DNA of 64,000 bases from the NCBI GenBank assembly GCA_037974665.1, contig CM075782.1:47539351-47603350 (forward strand), given 5' to 3'. Below, piece by piece: positions 22,258 to 33,700 of this stretch. This DNA is from Ehretia macrophylla (lineage: Eukaryota; Streptophyta; Magnoliopsida; Boraginales; Ehretiaceae). Made by a program: the position numbers and the translations under genes. A model generated the notes under the pieces. It ran no database searches and was not told the origin of the DNA. It was given only the letters and a program-made list of their open reading frames with translations. Numbering within the stretch: the stretch's first letter is position 1; each line of letters opens with the position of its first letter.

Positions 22258-23261
22258 AAAAAAAAAACACATAGACAAGACTAAATTTAAAGATACAAAT
22301 TTATGGGACTTGCATAGTTATAACTATTGGCTTTTCTTTTGAAGTACTTGCACATATGGTCAGGGGCAGATCCATTTTTTTTTTTTTTTTTTCAGTGGGG
22401 GTTAAAACATATAATTTTTCATATGTGGGGGCTAATTAATTTTTTTTAACTAAAAATACATAGATGTTTAATTTTTTTTTAAAAAAAATATATAAAATTT
22501 TTAACGTTCTTTTGAACCAGTGAGGATTGCAGTATCCTCTGACCCAATGGTAGATCCTCCACTGCATATGGTGGTACATAACATTGCTCCCCTTTCGTGG
22601 AAATAATCCCCAGGAGAGTTTTTCCTCATCTACATTATTTGTTTCGAGCCTGTTGGTGTATCTTTTTTTTTTTTTTTCCCCATATATTCTGGAAATAAAA
22701 CCTAATCAATATATATGAGGCTTAACCTATCAAGCTCAACCAAAAAAGGAAAAAAGAAAAAAAATGCAATGCAACAAGGAAAAAAAAAGAAGAGAGAATT
22801 ACTAATAATTTAAGTCTTAAGAGATAAGAGCTTCACTGCTAAAATTACGTTCAACAAAAGAAAAAATGTGATGTAAAAAGAAAAAAATAGAGGATGAGTA
22901 TTCCTAATAATTTAAGTCTTCAAAGAAGAACTTCACTGCAAAAACTAGGGCATTTATTCATATTTAATAAGACTTTTAATGACCAAATTGAAAGGAAAAT
23001 CATATTTAGATTTCCATCGAGCTAGAAAATGAACATGAAAAAAACTGATACATATGATCAAGGTAAAATGAAGTGGAAACATCTCATCAATTCTTCATCT
23101 CTTTTCCAAGTACAAAAAAGACAAACAATGATGGCAAATGGAGGCAGCAAAAGCAGCTTCGATCTATAGACCATAGTTATATAGGGCTGAACTATGATGC
23201 TGACGATGAAATATTAAAGCTAGAACAACAAATGGCAGCCGTGCATAAAGCTTCGGCTATA
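22258..23261. other. Intergenic, no gene seen
   Basis: Poly-T/A-rich sequence. A TTTAAGTCTT-AGA motif with a following CTTCACTGC is repeated near 22810-22835 and 22910-22940. The plus-strand open frame 23073-23324 has no recognisable domain and overlaps the duplicated zinc-finger 3' end, so I do not call a gene. Confidence 0.4.
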
Positions 23262-23396
23262 CGTAAGGTTTGGAGAAGGATCGAACCCTGTAAAATGAAC
23301 TATCAATGGGATTTATTATTCTAAGAATACCCAAGTCGAAGTTCTAAATCCAGCTCCTCCCTTTGCATCTTGGAGCAAATATGAACTACAAGTTCA
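23262..23396 (-). pseudogene. Partial tandem duplicate of zinc-finger gene 2 3' end
   Basis: Matches 23430-23553, covering the last codons and proximal 3' UTR of the neighbouring gene. On the minus strand it still encodes [12 protein letters not shown] followed by a stop (TAG here, TAA in the gene). Upstream of this the reading frame differs by a one-base length change in the GGGAGGAG run. Without promoter or zinc finger it is a fragment, unless used as an alternative 3' end. Confidence 0.75.
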
Positions 23397-23493
23397 AACA
23401 GTAAAAAGAAGCTTGTACACGAAACTCTCGTTATGTGTAAGATCCAGAGAATGATTGAACCCTACAAGAAGAAGTAGTAGCGAAACTATTTGT

Positions 23494-24102
23494 TTAAGAA
23501 TACCCAAGTCGAAGCTCTAAATCCAACTCCTCCTTTGCATCTTGGAGCAAATCAATGTCAAAGTCCAGTGTAACCATCTCCTTTTTCTTCGAAACCCTAA
23601 AACCACTTCTCTTTGCAAAACCTGTCAACTCTCCAAGCTGAAGAAAAGCTCCTTCGTTCAGATTCTTCACTATATCTCCTCGGCGAGGGTTCATTGGATC
23701 GCGCAGAGAACGAGCGACAATGGGTAAGTTTTTATCATCTATGGAGGCTGAAGATGGTGAAGAGATCTCAGTGAAAGATGACTTATATGCCATAGAAGGT
23801 AAAAACCTAGACATGGGTGATGATGGTGGATGATGTGTTGATGAAGAATTAGGGTTAGGGTTTTGTTTAAGGATATTATTATCCCATGAAGGTGAAAGTC
23901 TCATTTTAGCCCTATCTCTCCTGTGAACATTCATATGACCACCAAGAGCTTGTGCAGACTTGAACTCTTTCTTGCAGAAACTGCACTTGTAGTTGTTTCT
24001 TTGAGGCCATGAGTATCCATATGTAAGATCTTTTACAAAGCTAAATTTGGTGATGTCTCGTGTGCCTTTGAACTTTTCATTCCTCAAGTTCACTTTCTCC
24101 AT
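23494..24102 (-). CDS. SUPERMAN-like C2H2/EAR zinc-finger protein
   Basis: Single-exon nuclear repressor of 202 aa. The SUPERMAN-type N-terminal block [15 protein letters not shown] leads into one finger (C40, C43, H56, H60) with QALGGH at 51-56 and the basic tail [14 protein letters not shown] Ser/Pro-rich middle follows, and the C-terminus ends with the EAR motif [10 protein letters not shown]. This order (SWP, finger, basic, Ser/Pro, C-terminal EAR) is that of SUPERMAN, RABBIT EARS and ZFP10/11, regulators of cell division and organ boundaries. The exact orthologue cannot be settled by eye. A TATA box lies about 150 nt upstream. A partial copy of its 3' end sits 100 bp downstream. Confidence 0.9.
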   Translation of the reverse strand: MEKVNLRNEKFKGTRDITKFSFVKDLTYGYSWPQRNNYKCSFCKKEFKSAQALGGHMNVHRRDRAKMRLSPSWDNNILKQNPNPNSSSTHHPPSSPMSRFLPSMAYKSSFTEISSPSSASIDDKNLPIVARSLRDPMNPRRGDIVKNLNEGAFLQLGELTGFAKRSGFRVSKKKEMVTLDFDIDLLQDAKEELDLELRLGYS

Positions 24103-24147
24103 GTCTTTTTTTCAATGTTAAGATCTGAAACAACAGAACTATACCCC

Positions 24148-24202
24148 CAAGAGAGAGAGGAGGAGGGGGGTGGGGGGTGGGTTGGGTTGGTTGGGTGGAG
24201 GG
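24148..24202. other. GA- and G-rich tract in zinc-finger gene 2 leader
   Basis: GAGAGAGAGGAGGA followed by GGGGGGTGGGGGGTGGG and repeated TTGGG on the plus strand, so the transcript leader would be C/U-rich. It is 45-100 nt before the ATG. At least four G-runs with short spacers fit a G-quadruplex pattern on the template DNA. Confidence 0.55.
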
Positions 24203-24221
24203 GTGCAATTTTTACATATAC

Positions 24222-24476
24222 AAGATCACTAATGGTTATAAGTTGAGGCATATTTATAGAGAAATCTAATATAGGCGTGGATTAGTTGGTTAATTTTGGC
24301 CTCACTCAACTTGTTGGAAGTTATTATTTTGCGGATCCTTGGGACCCTCACAAGCTGCTTATTGAGAAGGATAGTAGGGTGAAACATCTTTTAGGTTCAA
24401 TTTATTTTTATATAGTCCGGCTTAGGTGTCGTTGTAAAAAGAAAAAAAAAAAAAAAGGGAAAGATCACTAATGGTT
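24222..24476. mobile_element. Retroposed SINE-like segment with 16-bp target duplication
   Basis: AAGATCACTAATGGTT occurs identically at 24222-24237 and 24461-24476. The right copy directly follows a poly-A-rich end (about 24437-24460), the hallmark of target-primed retroposition. The enclosed segment contains GGCGTGGATTAGTTGG (A-box-like) near 24273 and a 3' part AGGGTGAAACATCTTTTAGG that recurs near 53013 and 59935. The first 35 bp, before the A-box-like motif, are unexplained and contain a TATA-like TATAAATA (minus strand, 24251-24258). Confidence 0.7.
24251..24258 (-). promoter_or_regulatory. Candidate TATA box of zinc-finger gene 2
   Basis: TATAAATA on the minus strand, about 150 nt before the ATG at 24102. 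It lies inside the segment bounded by the 16-bp duplication. Confidence 0.45.
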
Positions 24477-24716
24477 GGTGAATTTTGAGTTTGGTACAAA
24501 GGAACCAAGAATAAGTGCACTGTTTAACGTGTTGCTTTATAGTGAAGCTGTACTCAAGTTCTAGTGAATTTTGCAGATATCCCACCTGCAAATGTCTGTT
24601 ACTATATATGGAGTTTACTTGGCTAATGAATTTAGAACCATGGTCGTTCAGTGCTGTTGCTTTTTTGCCATATGGAGGCTAGGTGTAGTTGATGATCAAT
24701 ATGATCCTTTCGACAT

Positions 24717-24861
24717 GGATTTAGATCCCGTTATAATATTATAGTGTTACGAGAGAAATTTAATGGTTGAAAAATATTTAGATTATTCACTATATTTATA
24801 TGGACAATTTACCACTATTAAATTTTACCGTAATGTTATAATGTTATGAGTGGATCCAAGT
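24717..24861. mobile_element. Small hairpin-forming MITE relic, second copy
   Basis: Left GGATTTAGATCCCGTTATAA and right ATAATGTTATGAGTGGATCC match the ends of the element at 7024-7158 in inverted arrangement. AT-rich and non-coding. Confidence 0.4.
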
Positions 24862-25773
24862 TCTACAAATTATACTACTATACCTTTGATTTGAACAACG
24901 ATAAATAAGGAACTACACAATATATGGCTATGCTTTCTAATATTTTCCATGTATATGCTGGTTTAAAGAAGCTATGGAGATTAATATGTGGGAATATAGT
25001 TTTAAGGTTTATTGCAACAATGGATTAATGTTTTTATTTTTATTTTTATTTTTTCAAAACTAAGCAGTGAACAAGAAATTAAAAAACAAATGCCAAGGCT
25101 TTTATAGATATATCTCCCACGCTATACATGAAAGAAGAAACAAAATTGCATGCAAAATACAACTGATCAAACTAGATACTTGCATTAATTATCTTAATAA
25201 TGTTTTTGCACGTTAACTAGCTAGTCGTACACATAAGATATGATAAAGCGGTAATTAAAAAAATCTACCAAGCATTGTCACATTCCTTGGAAACAGGACT
25301 TTTTAGAGGTAAAGATGAGAAACCTAAGAGATTGCAGCATTAATGCTGCAATTAATTATTTTGTGAAATTAGTTACTTATAAGATATTTAATACTACAAT
25401 ATTTATTGAACCGAAAGAGCAAAAAAATGTGGTATTCTATTGGTCAAGAAAACTAATTATACCAGCCAAATTAAGATAGGAGAAACCACCGTTACAGAAA
25501 CACAATCAAGATCAACAAAGGGGAGACAATTAAGTAAAGGGATTGATCATCCGCATTTTAAATTTTCGTTTTTCACGCAGTTAGATCCTTAAAGTGAGTT
25601 CGATATCTCTTCAAATCTTCTAATTAGCGAAAACTTTATCCACCGGGGGACCCTTTTACACATGCTGCAGGTATAACACACTGCCCAACCATGCACGATG
25701 GTATTTTCTGTTGCTACTCTGATGGTACTTATGTAAACATAATGATTTATTTTTTTCACATGAAATGTATAGT
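24862..25773. other. Intergenic, no gene seen
   Basis: AT-rich DNA; no coding or RNA gene signal. Confidence 0.4.
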
Positions 25774-25782
25774 TCAATTGCA

Positions 25783-25962
25783 GGATTAGGATCCACTCTT
25801 AACTAAAAATCATTCTAACCTTCTAATATTGTATTATAACCATTCATTTGAATTTCAAATTACAAACATTGGAGGGAATATATTTCTGTTAAGTGAATGA
25901 ATTGCTAAGATATAATGTTAGGAAGTTAGAACAAACTTTTAGTTAAGAGAGGATCCAAATCC
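25783..25962. mobile_element. 180-bp MITE with perfect 9-bp target duplication
   Basis: Ends GGATTAGGATCCACTCTTAA and its near-perfect inverse (TTAAGAGAGGATCCAAATCC). The flanking 9-bp TCAATTGCA is identical on both sides (25774-25782 and 25963-25971). The arms pair through AACTAAAA and beyond. The duplication length points to a Mutator-like non-autonomous element. Fragments of similar sequence occur near 49.6-49.85 kb. Confidence 0.85.
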
Positions 25963-25971
25963 TCAATTGCA

Positions 25972-27704
25972 AGAGTCACAAATACATTAATCTACGGCTT
26001 TAGCAAAAAGAGTAGTCTATCAAAGATTGTTTTAATGTATTCATCTAGATGTCTTTTTTCATTTTTTTTTATTGACGAGAAATTCAATTTAAGTAAAACC
26101 ATATTAGATCCACATTAAGATTATCAATCCAGTGATGCAACGGCATGCCCTAATGCATGATCCAGATCACTAGAAGGAAATTAGGAGTAGAGATTTTGAA
26201 TCCGGTACCTTCATTATAACGAACCGTTGACATACCGTTCTGCTTAATGCCTACTAGAGTTTTTTTAAAGCTTCCAAAGCCCTCTCTTACTCAACAATAA
26301 CATCCAACTAATAACAATCATGAGTGAGACACAAGAAACATAAAATGGCAAAGATAAGCAAAGTACTACAAGCTTCCCTATAGAATGGAGAACAGAAGAA
26401 TTCTTGACCATCTGTACTATTTGGGAAACAATACTATACACAAGCTCCCTACAACTCAAATTTGATCGGGAGGTCATCGCCCGACACAGTTATGAAAAAT
26501 AATGAATATGGTCGCGTTTCCAGTTCGATAACAATGTTCAGCTTTCCTATATAAGTGGTGCTAGAGAATTTGATTACCAATTGCAAGAGTAGTGAATGAG
26601 TGATCATCCGGACTTGCTAAGCGATCTGGTGCAAGAGAATAATGTCCTTTAAGCGTCCGAGCACTTCTGTCATGATTGATCTGATACAAGAACTCCTGAC
26701 GTCCTCAAAGCTCGGCGAATCTGGTTCAGGAGTTGAAACTATTCGAAATTCAGAATGCAAACGAGTTTAAGCTTGAAAGCTTTAGCCGAAACCATCCATC
26801 CACGGTACATGATGACTTCTTTCATAGCACCAAACCACAGTGAATCTAGTTCAGGAGCTGAAATGATTAAAAGTTTCCACAGTTAATAAGAGAAATACAC
26901 GAATGGTCTGTTTAAAGTAGGATAAACATACGTTCTTGTGCATCAACATCTTTTCTGCATCACGAGTCAATTCACTGCTGGTTGTTTAAAGTAGCGAGTA
27001 TAAGATCTAAATTTTAAGTCGTAAATCTTAAGAACTATACATTGTTTCAGCTTTTGATAGTCGAACCACAGTGAACAAGAAGCCTTTCATTCATGAAGGA
27101 CACAAAAGCGCAGAAAAAGGAAGAACAAAGAAGTGTCGATGGAAGCAATCATACTATTTTAAGTCGTAAATCTTAAGAACTATACAGAAAGCTCTATCAT
27201 ATGAAAAAACGAGAAAAACAATACAAACTCTGGTAGATCCAATGGGCTTACGGACACTTCCACCACCATCACTCAAACTACAGCTACATAATGACCTCAT
27301 ACTAAAATCATCAGCTACACCACAGACTGAAATGAAAAAATCAGCAAATTTCGAGGATCCCATCTTATAATTTTATAGATGTAACATGCAACTTATCAGA
27401 CTGTACGCATCTAATATAACATTTGAGAGCTCAAGTAAGGCAGAAAGACCCAACACAACGTGTAAACTACCATGGCGAAACAAGCACGAGGAATAAAGAG
27501 GAGATAAGGCTACTTCTAGAGTTCAGCACCGCAATCCAGAACAAGACATACATATACATATATAAACATATTCCAAGGATAGTTTGATTGTTACTCGGGA
27601 CATGCATTAGTTAAGCTTAATAATTTACGAATCACGTACGCAATAACATACCTCGTGGGTTAAGATTCCAACAAAAGTCAAAGAGAACCTTGGTAAGTGA
27701 TTTT
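25972..27704. other. 3' flank of the myosin gene; no other gene supported
   Basis: The right end should hold the myosin 3' UTR. Minus-strand open frames at 26265-26477 and 27154-27363 have no motif. An exact 30-bp direct repeat (27011-27040 and 27156-27185) and a GAATCTGGTTCAGGAG / GAATCTAGTTCAGGAG pair (about 26719 and 26842) are the visible structure. Confidence 0.4.
27011..27185. repeat. Exact 30-bp direct repeat, 145 bp apart
   Basis: ATTTTAAGTCGTAAATCTTA plus AGAACTATAC at 27011-27040 and again at 27156-27185, identical. The space between is unrelated. Confidence 0.85.
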
Positions 27705-30700
27705 TCAGCCTGCAACAGTCGGCAGTAAGAAGCTGAATCCTGAATTTTCACGAACAAGTGGCGGTGGTTCAATATCTGAAATATCAATCTGGTCCATTGA
27801 TTTGGACAAGTCATCAACGGAGAAAGGTATACTGCAAAGAGTAGCTGAGAGAACTCAGTAACCAATATATACAATAAATTTCCAATAACAATGGGGAAAA
27901 ATGACGAGCAATAAGAAGAAATTTGCAGCAACAATAACCTTGAATCATCGTCCAGTAGAAAAGAACTGCTGACAGCATTGTTTGAATCTTCGGTCATTAA
28001 CACCCTCATGCTTGCTATTACCTGTCAACAAACAAATAAAATAACCATACCTGTCCCAGTCAGCTGATTTCGCAGTTCAGCTGGATAAACTGTCAACCGA
28101 GATGAACAACCTAACAACACTACAGAAACGTACGAGTAGAATCAAAGCGATAAATGCATCAAGCACATTAATTAGAAGAAGCATACACAAGTGACTAAGT
28201 CAATCCCACCAAGACACAAAGAACTCGTGAAATGCTCCAGCTTGAACATTCCTTCTATTAATTGAAGCAAGCATATAAAACACTTGTTGGAAAGCATGGT
28301 AATTTTTTTATGAAATTAAACTGTGTGGCATGCTTTTCAAAAGATTATAGCTACAGAATGACTCACTGGGACCCTTCATTCAACCTGATTTTCATGCAAA
28401 ATATTTTGAAAATGACAACGCCATGAGAAGCATTCAGAGTTAATTCTCACCCTGAGTTGATACATGGAATTATGAAAGCATATCCCCACAATAACATGGA
28501 AGTACAAATGATATTGAAAATGGACATTCTTCAGTTAGTCAGTCCATCCATGTGCTCCGGTTCAGTTCGCCATGCGTGATCTACAGTGTTATCTGATTAC
28601 TACAAAGGACTCGTATTGTTCTATGTCATCGGCATTACTGCACGGTTTTTTTGTGGTGTCTCTGTTTGTCTAAAACCTATCTCGGCTCTAGGTCTCTTCA
28701 TGCTGGTTTCTGTTGATGCCACTCATAGTTCTTGCTCCTTGTTCCCATCAATCCCCGGTCACGCTTAAGGAAGGGTGTAAGTATATATATGGGTGTATCC
28801 CACATGGAAAATTTAAGAGTTCTACTGCTATCATATAATGATCCTAGGCTAGTCCACCTAATATCAATTGGTTTTATGATGGAAAACCATGTTCTTTATC
28901 AGATAGAAATTTCTCTCTATTGTTTGATATTCCAAAACGCACATTGAGAAAATGAACGATAATGGTAAACCCATCAATAAAGACAACATGCTTACCGCCA
29001 TATAACTAATCTGCAGCCATCACATATTAGCATTAACTACGTCATAAACGGACTCCGTGGTGATGCACCTTAGAAGAATGGTTAATTCGACCATGTGTCC
29101 CCCATTAAATAATGGCATATAAGGTTTTGAGATGCTTGAACAAGTTAGTTTATAAGAAATTACAAATATTACGCTTTATTTGCAATGGGATATCAATTAG
29201 GACTTACATCTGGAGAAAGACTGTGTGTGCCATACTTGTCATCCCAGTACATCGTGCTAATTCTGTAGAGCTGTTGAATACTTAGGACCTGTGATAGTAA
29301 ACAACTTAATAAGTCGGTATCAGTTCAGACAAAAATCTCTATAGAAGACAAAATTAGAGCACCACTTACAGGGCACAAGTCATGACTAATTTCATCCAGT
29401 GTCTTGTTTGGCTTTTGATGAATGACCTAACCCAACAACAAAAGAAGTAAATAAGTATACAGATGGCTTATACAGTCGAGCAGTCTTAGGAAGTACAAAG
29501 CATTCAAGGAGATCTCCTCCTTCTGGTTTCATTTTTTCCAATCTCTCTCTATCTATTTATGATTTTCACGTTTTGTCCCATAAGTGGAATAAGTTTGAGA
29601 CCATACTTGAAATGGAATTTGATTTGCACTAAGAGCAAAGAAATTAATCGACAAGAGATATATATATATATAATATATCCCGCATTATTTTCTTCTTAAT
29701 TTGAATCATATGATAACAGATAACTTGCTGCCATCTTTTCTTTTCTAAAAAGGAAAATTTAGCATAAGAAGCAAAAGGAATCTCTCGAAAATTGAGAAAA
29801 AAGTCAACTTAGTACCAGGAACCCGATAGACTGTCTAATATGTTTGAGCTCTTCCCAAGCAGACCCTGCATACTGGAATGGATTTTCTATGTTAATTGGG
29901 GGAATAAAAGGCAAGAAGCATTGCTGACAGATAAAAAGGAGGGATACCTCATCTGTTGCCTTATAACACCAATGTTCGAGCTCAGCCAATCCAGCTTTTA
30001 CATACTCACCATTACTAAACGAGCAGCATTCTCGTCTCAGTAAAAGACTACAACAAATTTTTGAACAGTCAAGAAGATGCTGCAATCCAAATATAAAGTC
30101 TCGAGGCTTAATTACCAAAAGAAAAAGAAATAGATGCCTCTAGGAAACAAACCTGTTAAATAGTTGCACGTTGATAAAAGAAAATACTTGCGTGTGCAGT
30201 TTGCGAACTAAAAATGGAGGCACCTGACAAAAAAAATGCAGGATCGTGTTTTAAATGAATCATGGGGAATCCAGTGATAATGAAACATCATAAGACTAAA
30301 TTTATATCCAATCTAAACATGTTAAATCTTCCACCCCGAAAACGCTCGATCTAGGCATTCAGAAGAAACCTGTAAAGTTGTTATTTAATATCACAGAAAC
30401 AACGGAATTTGATGAAGATATACTCTAAAATATTTAACTAGTGACTGAGGCTAGAGTAAAATTGTATCATGAGATTTAAACAAAAGCCAATGGTACATAC
30501 TAAGCAAAAGATCATCAAATTTATCGTGATAAAAACTGTCTTTCAGAACTTCCCTCATACCAAATTACCCTTAGAGCTATAGTTAAAATCTAAACGAGTG
30601 GAAAGACGACCTTTTAGGACCAATAGGTAACTATTGATGTTGGCCGTGTTCTGACATAACTAGTATGCAACAGCAATAATCCTAAAAGGAGAGGAAAAAT

Positions 30701-33700
30701 AAATAATACCGTGGGAGAAGTTCGAGATTTTCAAAGCAGTTAAGAAATTTGGCAAACTCCAAAAATCCCATCCCAATCCTTCCATTAACAAACGAGAAAT
30801 TCAGACACGAATGAATAGAACCCAATAGGTTTGTTGATGTTCTATTAGCTGTTGAATCCACAAGACTTCCATTTCAAATTCCTCACATGTTGAGAGGCCC
30901 AAGTCATAGAATACATGGAAAAATAGGTGGTAAAAAGAAAATAGAACTCCATAATGTTTCGGATCAAATGGTCATAAACAGACAATTCCATGGCATTACC
31001 ATATATGGACCTATTCCATGAAAAGTTAGGTCAGGAGTCAACATAAGAAACATTTCAGTGAAAGAGTAATCTTTATAAAGCATGTCCAGCTGACAAGTGA
31101 AATAATGTTAGCAATAAAGCACAAAAAGTTGTTCTCTCACATGATTGGCTTTTAAGATGTCCAAAAAGCTTCCAAGGCTCTTTACAATTCCTTGCCAGTG
31201 AGCAATCAAAATCTCCTGAGCCGCAGCATTTGCAAGTGTTCGGGCAGTCCCCTTGAGTAAGCTTGCTCTGGATATTCTTGGTGCCTAGACCATTCAATAT
31301 GTACAAACACAATAAAGTCCCCAAGTAAGCTGGTGGTGAAAAGAATGAAAGATGAATAACGATATTGATTTTGTTAAAAAACTTGTTCATCCATTAAAAG
31401 TAAGATATACCTGAATGCACAATCCAAGGAGTGGTGATATTTCTTTTTTCAGATTATCACGGAGCATTCCATAAATCTTTTCAACATATGCTGTCAGCTG
31501 CTGTTTGAACAGCAAAGCAGGGTATTTCGCTTCAACTTGGCGTAAGGTATCCCCTCCACTTGCCCCATCACTAATTAGAGAAAGATTAACGCCTTGAGGT
31601 GTTCCGCGAAAACTCTAAAAAATCGATAATAGTCAGTACTATTCAACAGATGGTATTAGAAAATCTCAAATAAAAACTTCTTTTACTTGTGTCATTCTCC
31701 CAAATAGACTTGCTGTCCGACGGTATTGTGGAGTCATACCAGCAGCGCCACCTGCTTTCAATGTGCGCTGCAGCAGCAGCAACAAAGTTGACGCATTTGA
31801 TAGCCAATACGCCAGGGCCTCATTATTATCCTGAGTCTTCAATAGGGAGAAGTATTTCAGAAGTTAGAAGAGCACCGTTTGCAAACCTAGACCTGCACCA
31901 GATACATATTCCACATGTTGATTATACCTCAATGGCTTGGCCAATTGTTTGTATTATCTTGTCAAAAATGCTAGTTCTCTCAACTTCAAAAGAACGCCAC
32001 TGCCTGAGGCACTTGTAAATGATGCAGGCAGCCACAGGTCTTCCCTTAGAGAAGCCTAGATGTTGTGCAATACACCGAATTAGCAAGTCCTGATACTCCT
32101 GTTGTTTTTCATTGAGTGATTTTTGTGGTCTTTCCTCTACTTCTGACTGATCCCTTGAGTTCATGGAAGCACTATGCAGATCCTAAAATAATTTCATAAT
32201 TAATAAAAAAATCAATCCGAGATCTAATGGCATAACATACACTTTTTTATGTAAGCATTGTACTTACCATATTGCTTTTTGAGCTTTCAGTCCTCTGTCA
32301 ATTTTCATCAGAAAAGCAAAAGAGTAGAAAGTAAATAACTGATAATATTTGAAGTTCAATAAAATGAGAGCCTTTCTCTAGTGTTACCTGAACAATTGAC
32401 CTTGAGCGTCCTGATAGCACCTTATTATTTTGTGCCAATGATAAAGCCTGCTGGCGAAGAACTTTATTCTCGGACTCTAAGTTGTTGAGCTTCTCTTCAA
32501 GCCTATTTGCACAAGGACAAGAGATCCATTAACGGCACCCTATAGAAACATTCAAGTAGAAGAAATATCCAATTTGAAGTACAAGGTCATCAACAGGTCA
32601 AGTTAGGCAACCTACTGAATTTTTTGAGAGAGTAATTTCAGATTTTCACCCATCCAAATCAACATATGGAATAAACAGATTAATATTGTATTTAAAAAAA
32701 ATAAACACAAGTTCATGCTAAGCAGAAGAATACCAAATGTTGAGCTTTGGAAGCTTCAGGTTACTAATGCATAGATTTATTACAAAAGGAGAAAAGAGAA
32801 AAAGACAAGTCCGTCGGAATGCAGCAAATAGGCATGGTACAATTCCAAATTAATATCTGAAACATGTAAACATTTTCAGATGATTGCAGTGTTTACATTT
32901 TATCATTTTAAAAGAAATATTTCTTACAGTTTTGACTTAACTTTTTGACCATCATAAAAGAAACTATTTCCATAATATCATGTGATATCTACACTATCAT
33001 ATGAATAGATAACTAGTGCTAAAGTATTCTATGGGAACTACTAGAATCAAAAGAAGAGCAAATGCCCTCTGCCAAGGGAGGAGACCTCTAGTCTAAGAAA
33101 ATCCTTTTCATTTTTGTCAAGAATATGCCTCAGGAAGATCCAATATCATCTCGGCTAAAATAGTGGCAAAGAAGAGGAAATTGGATGGTAATTTTTCTAT
33201 AATATTAAGCAGTTTTCACACACGAGCATTATTTGTTTTCTTCTCAAAAGAAATCCATAAAGTTGTAATAACCTGATCTTAACTTTCAAGAGGTCAAATA
33301 AAGAAGGGCGACTACGACTTCAAAAATTTCTATCCTTATCTGTCATTTATAAGTATTCAGAGATCAACATTCCATATAGTATTCTTTCTATTTATCCTAT
33401 CATGTATTTAATGAGGGGGGTTGCTAGTACCAAGAATGTTGAGGAAAAGAGAGGAAAAAGAAACCAGGCTTGGCCTGTCATTTGGATATATCTGAATCAC
33501 ATATAATAGGATTAATCACAAGTGGATAGGTTTTCTCATAGCTGAACTAAGCATTTATGGGTGTCTTAAGGTCCACCATGCTAGATTTCCAACCAACTTG
33601 CTCAAGTATAGTAGCATCTTAAAATAGGCTCGAGTTATTCTGCTAGAAAGCCTTTGCTGTCTTTCAGCTGATGGCTATTAAAGAGAAAGAGTTCACCGGT

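Noticed and set aside
23073-23324. 83-aa plus-strand protein
   Set aside because: No motif or homology recognised; its 3' part overlaps the antisense duplicated zinc-finger end.
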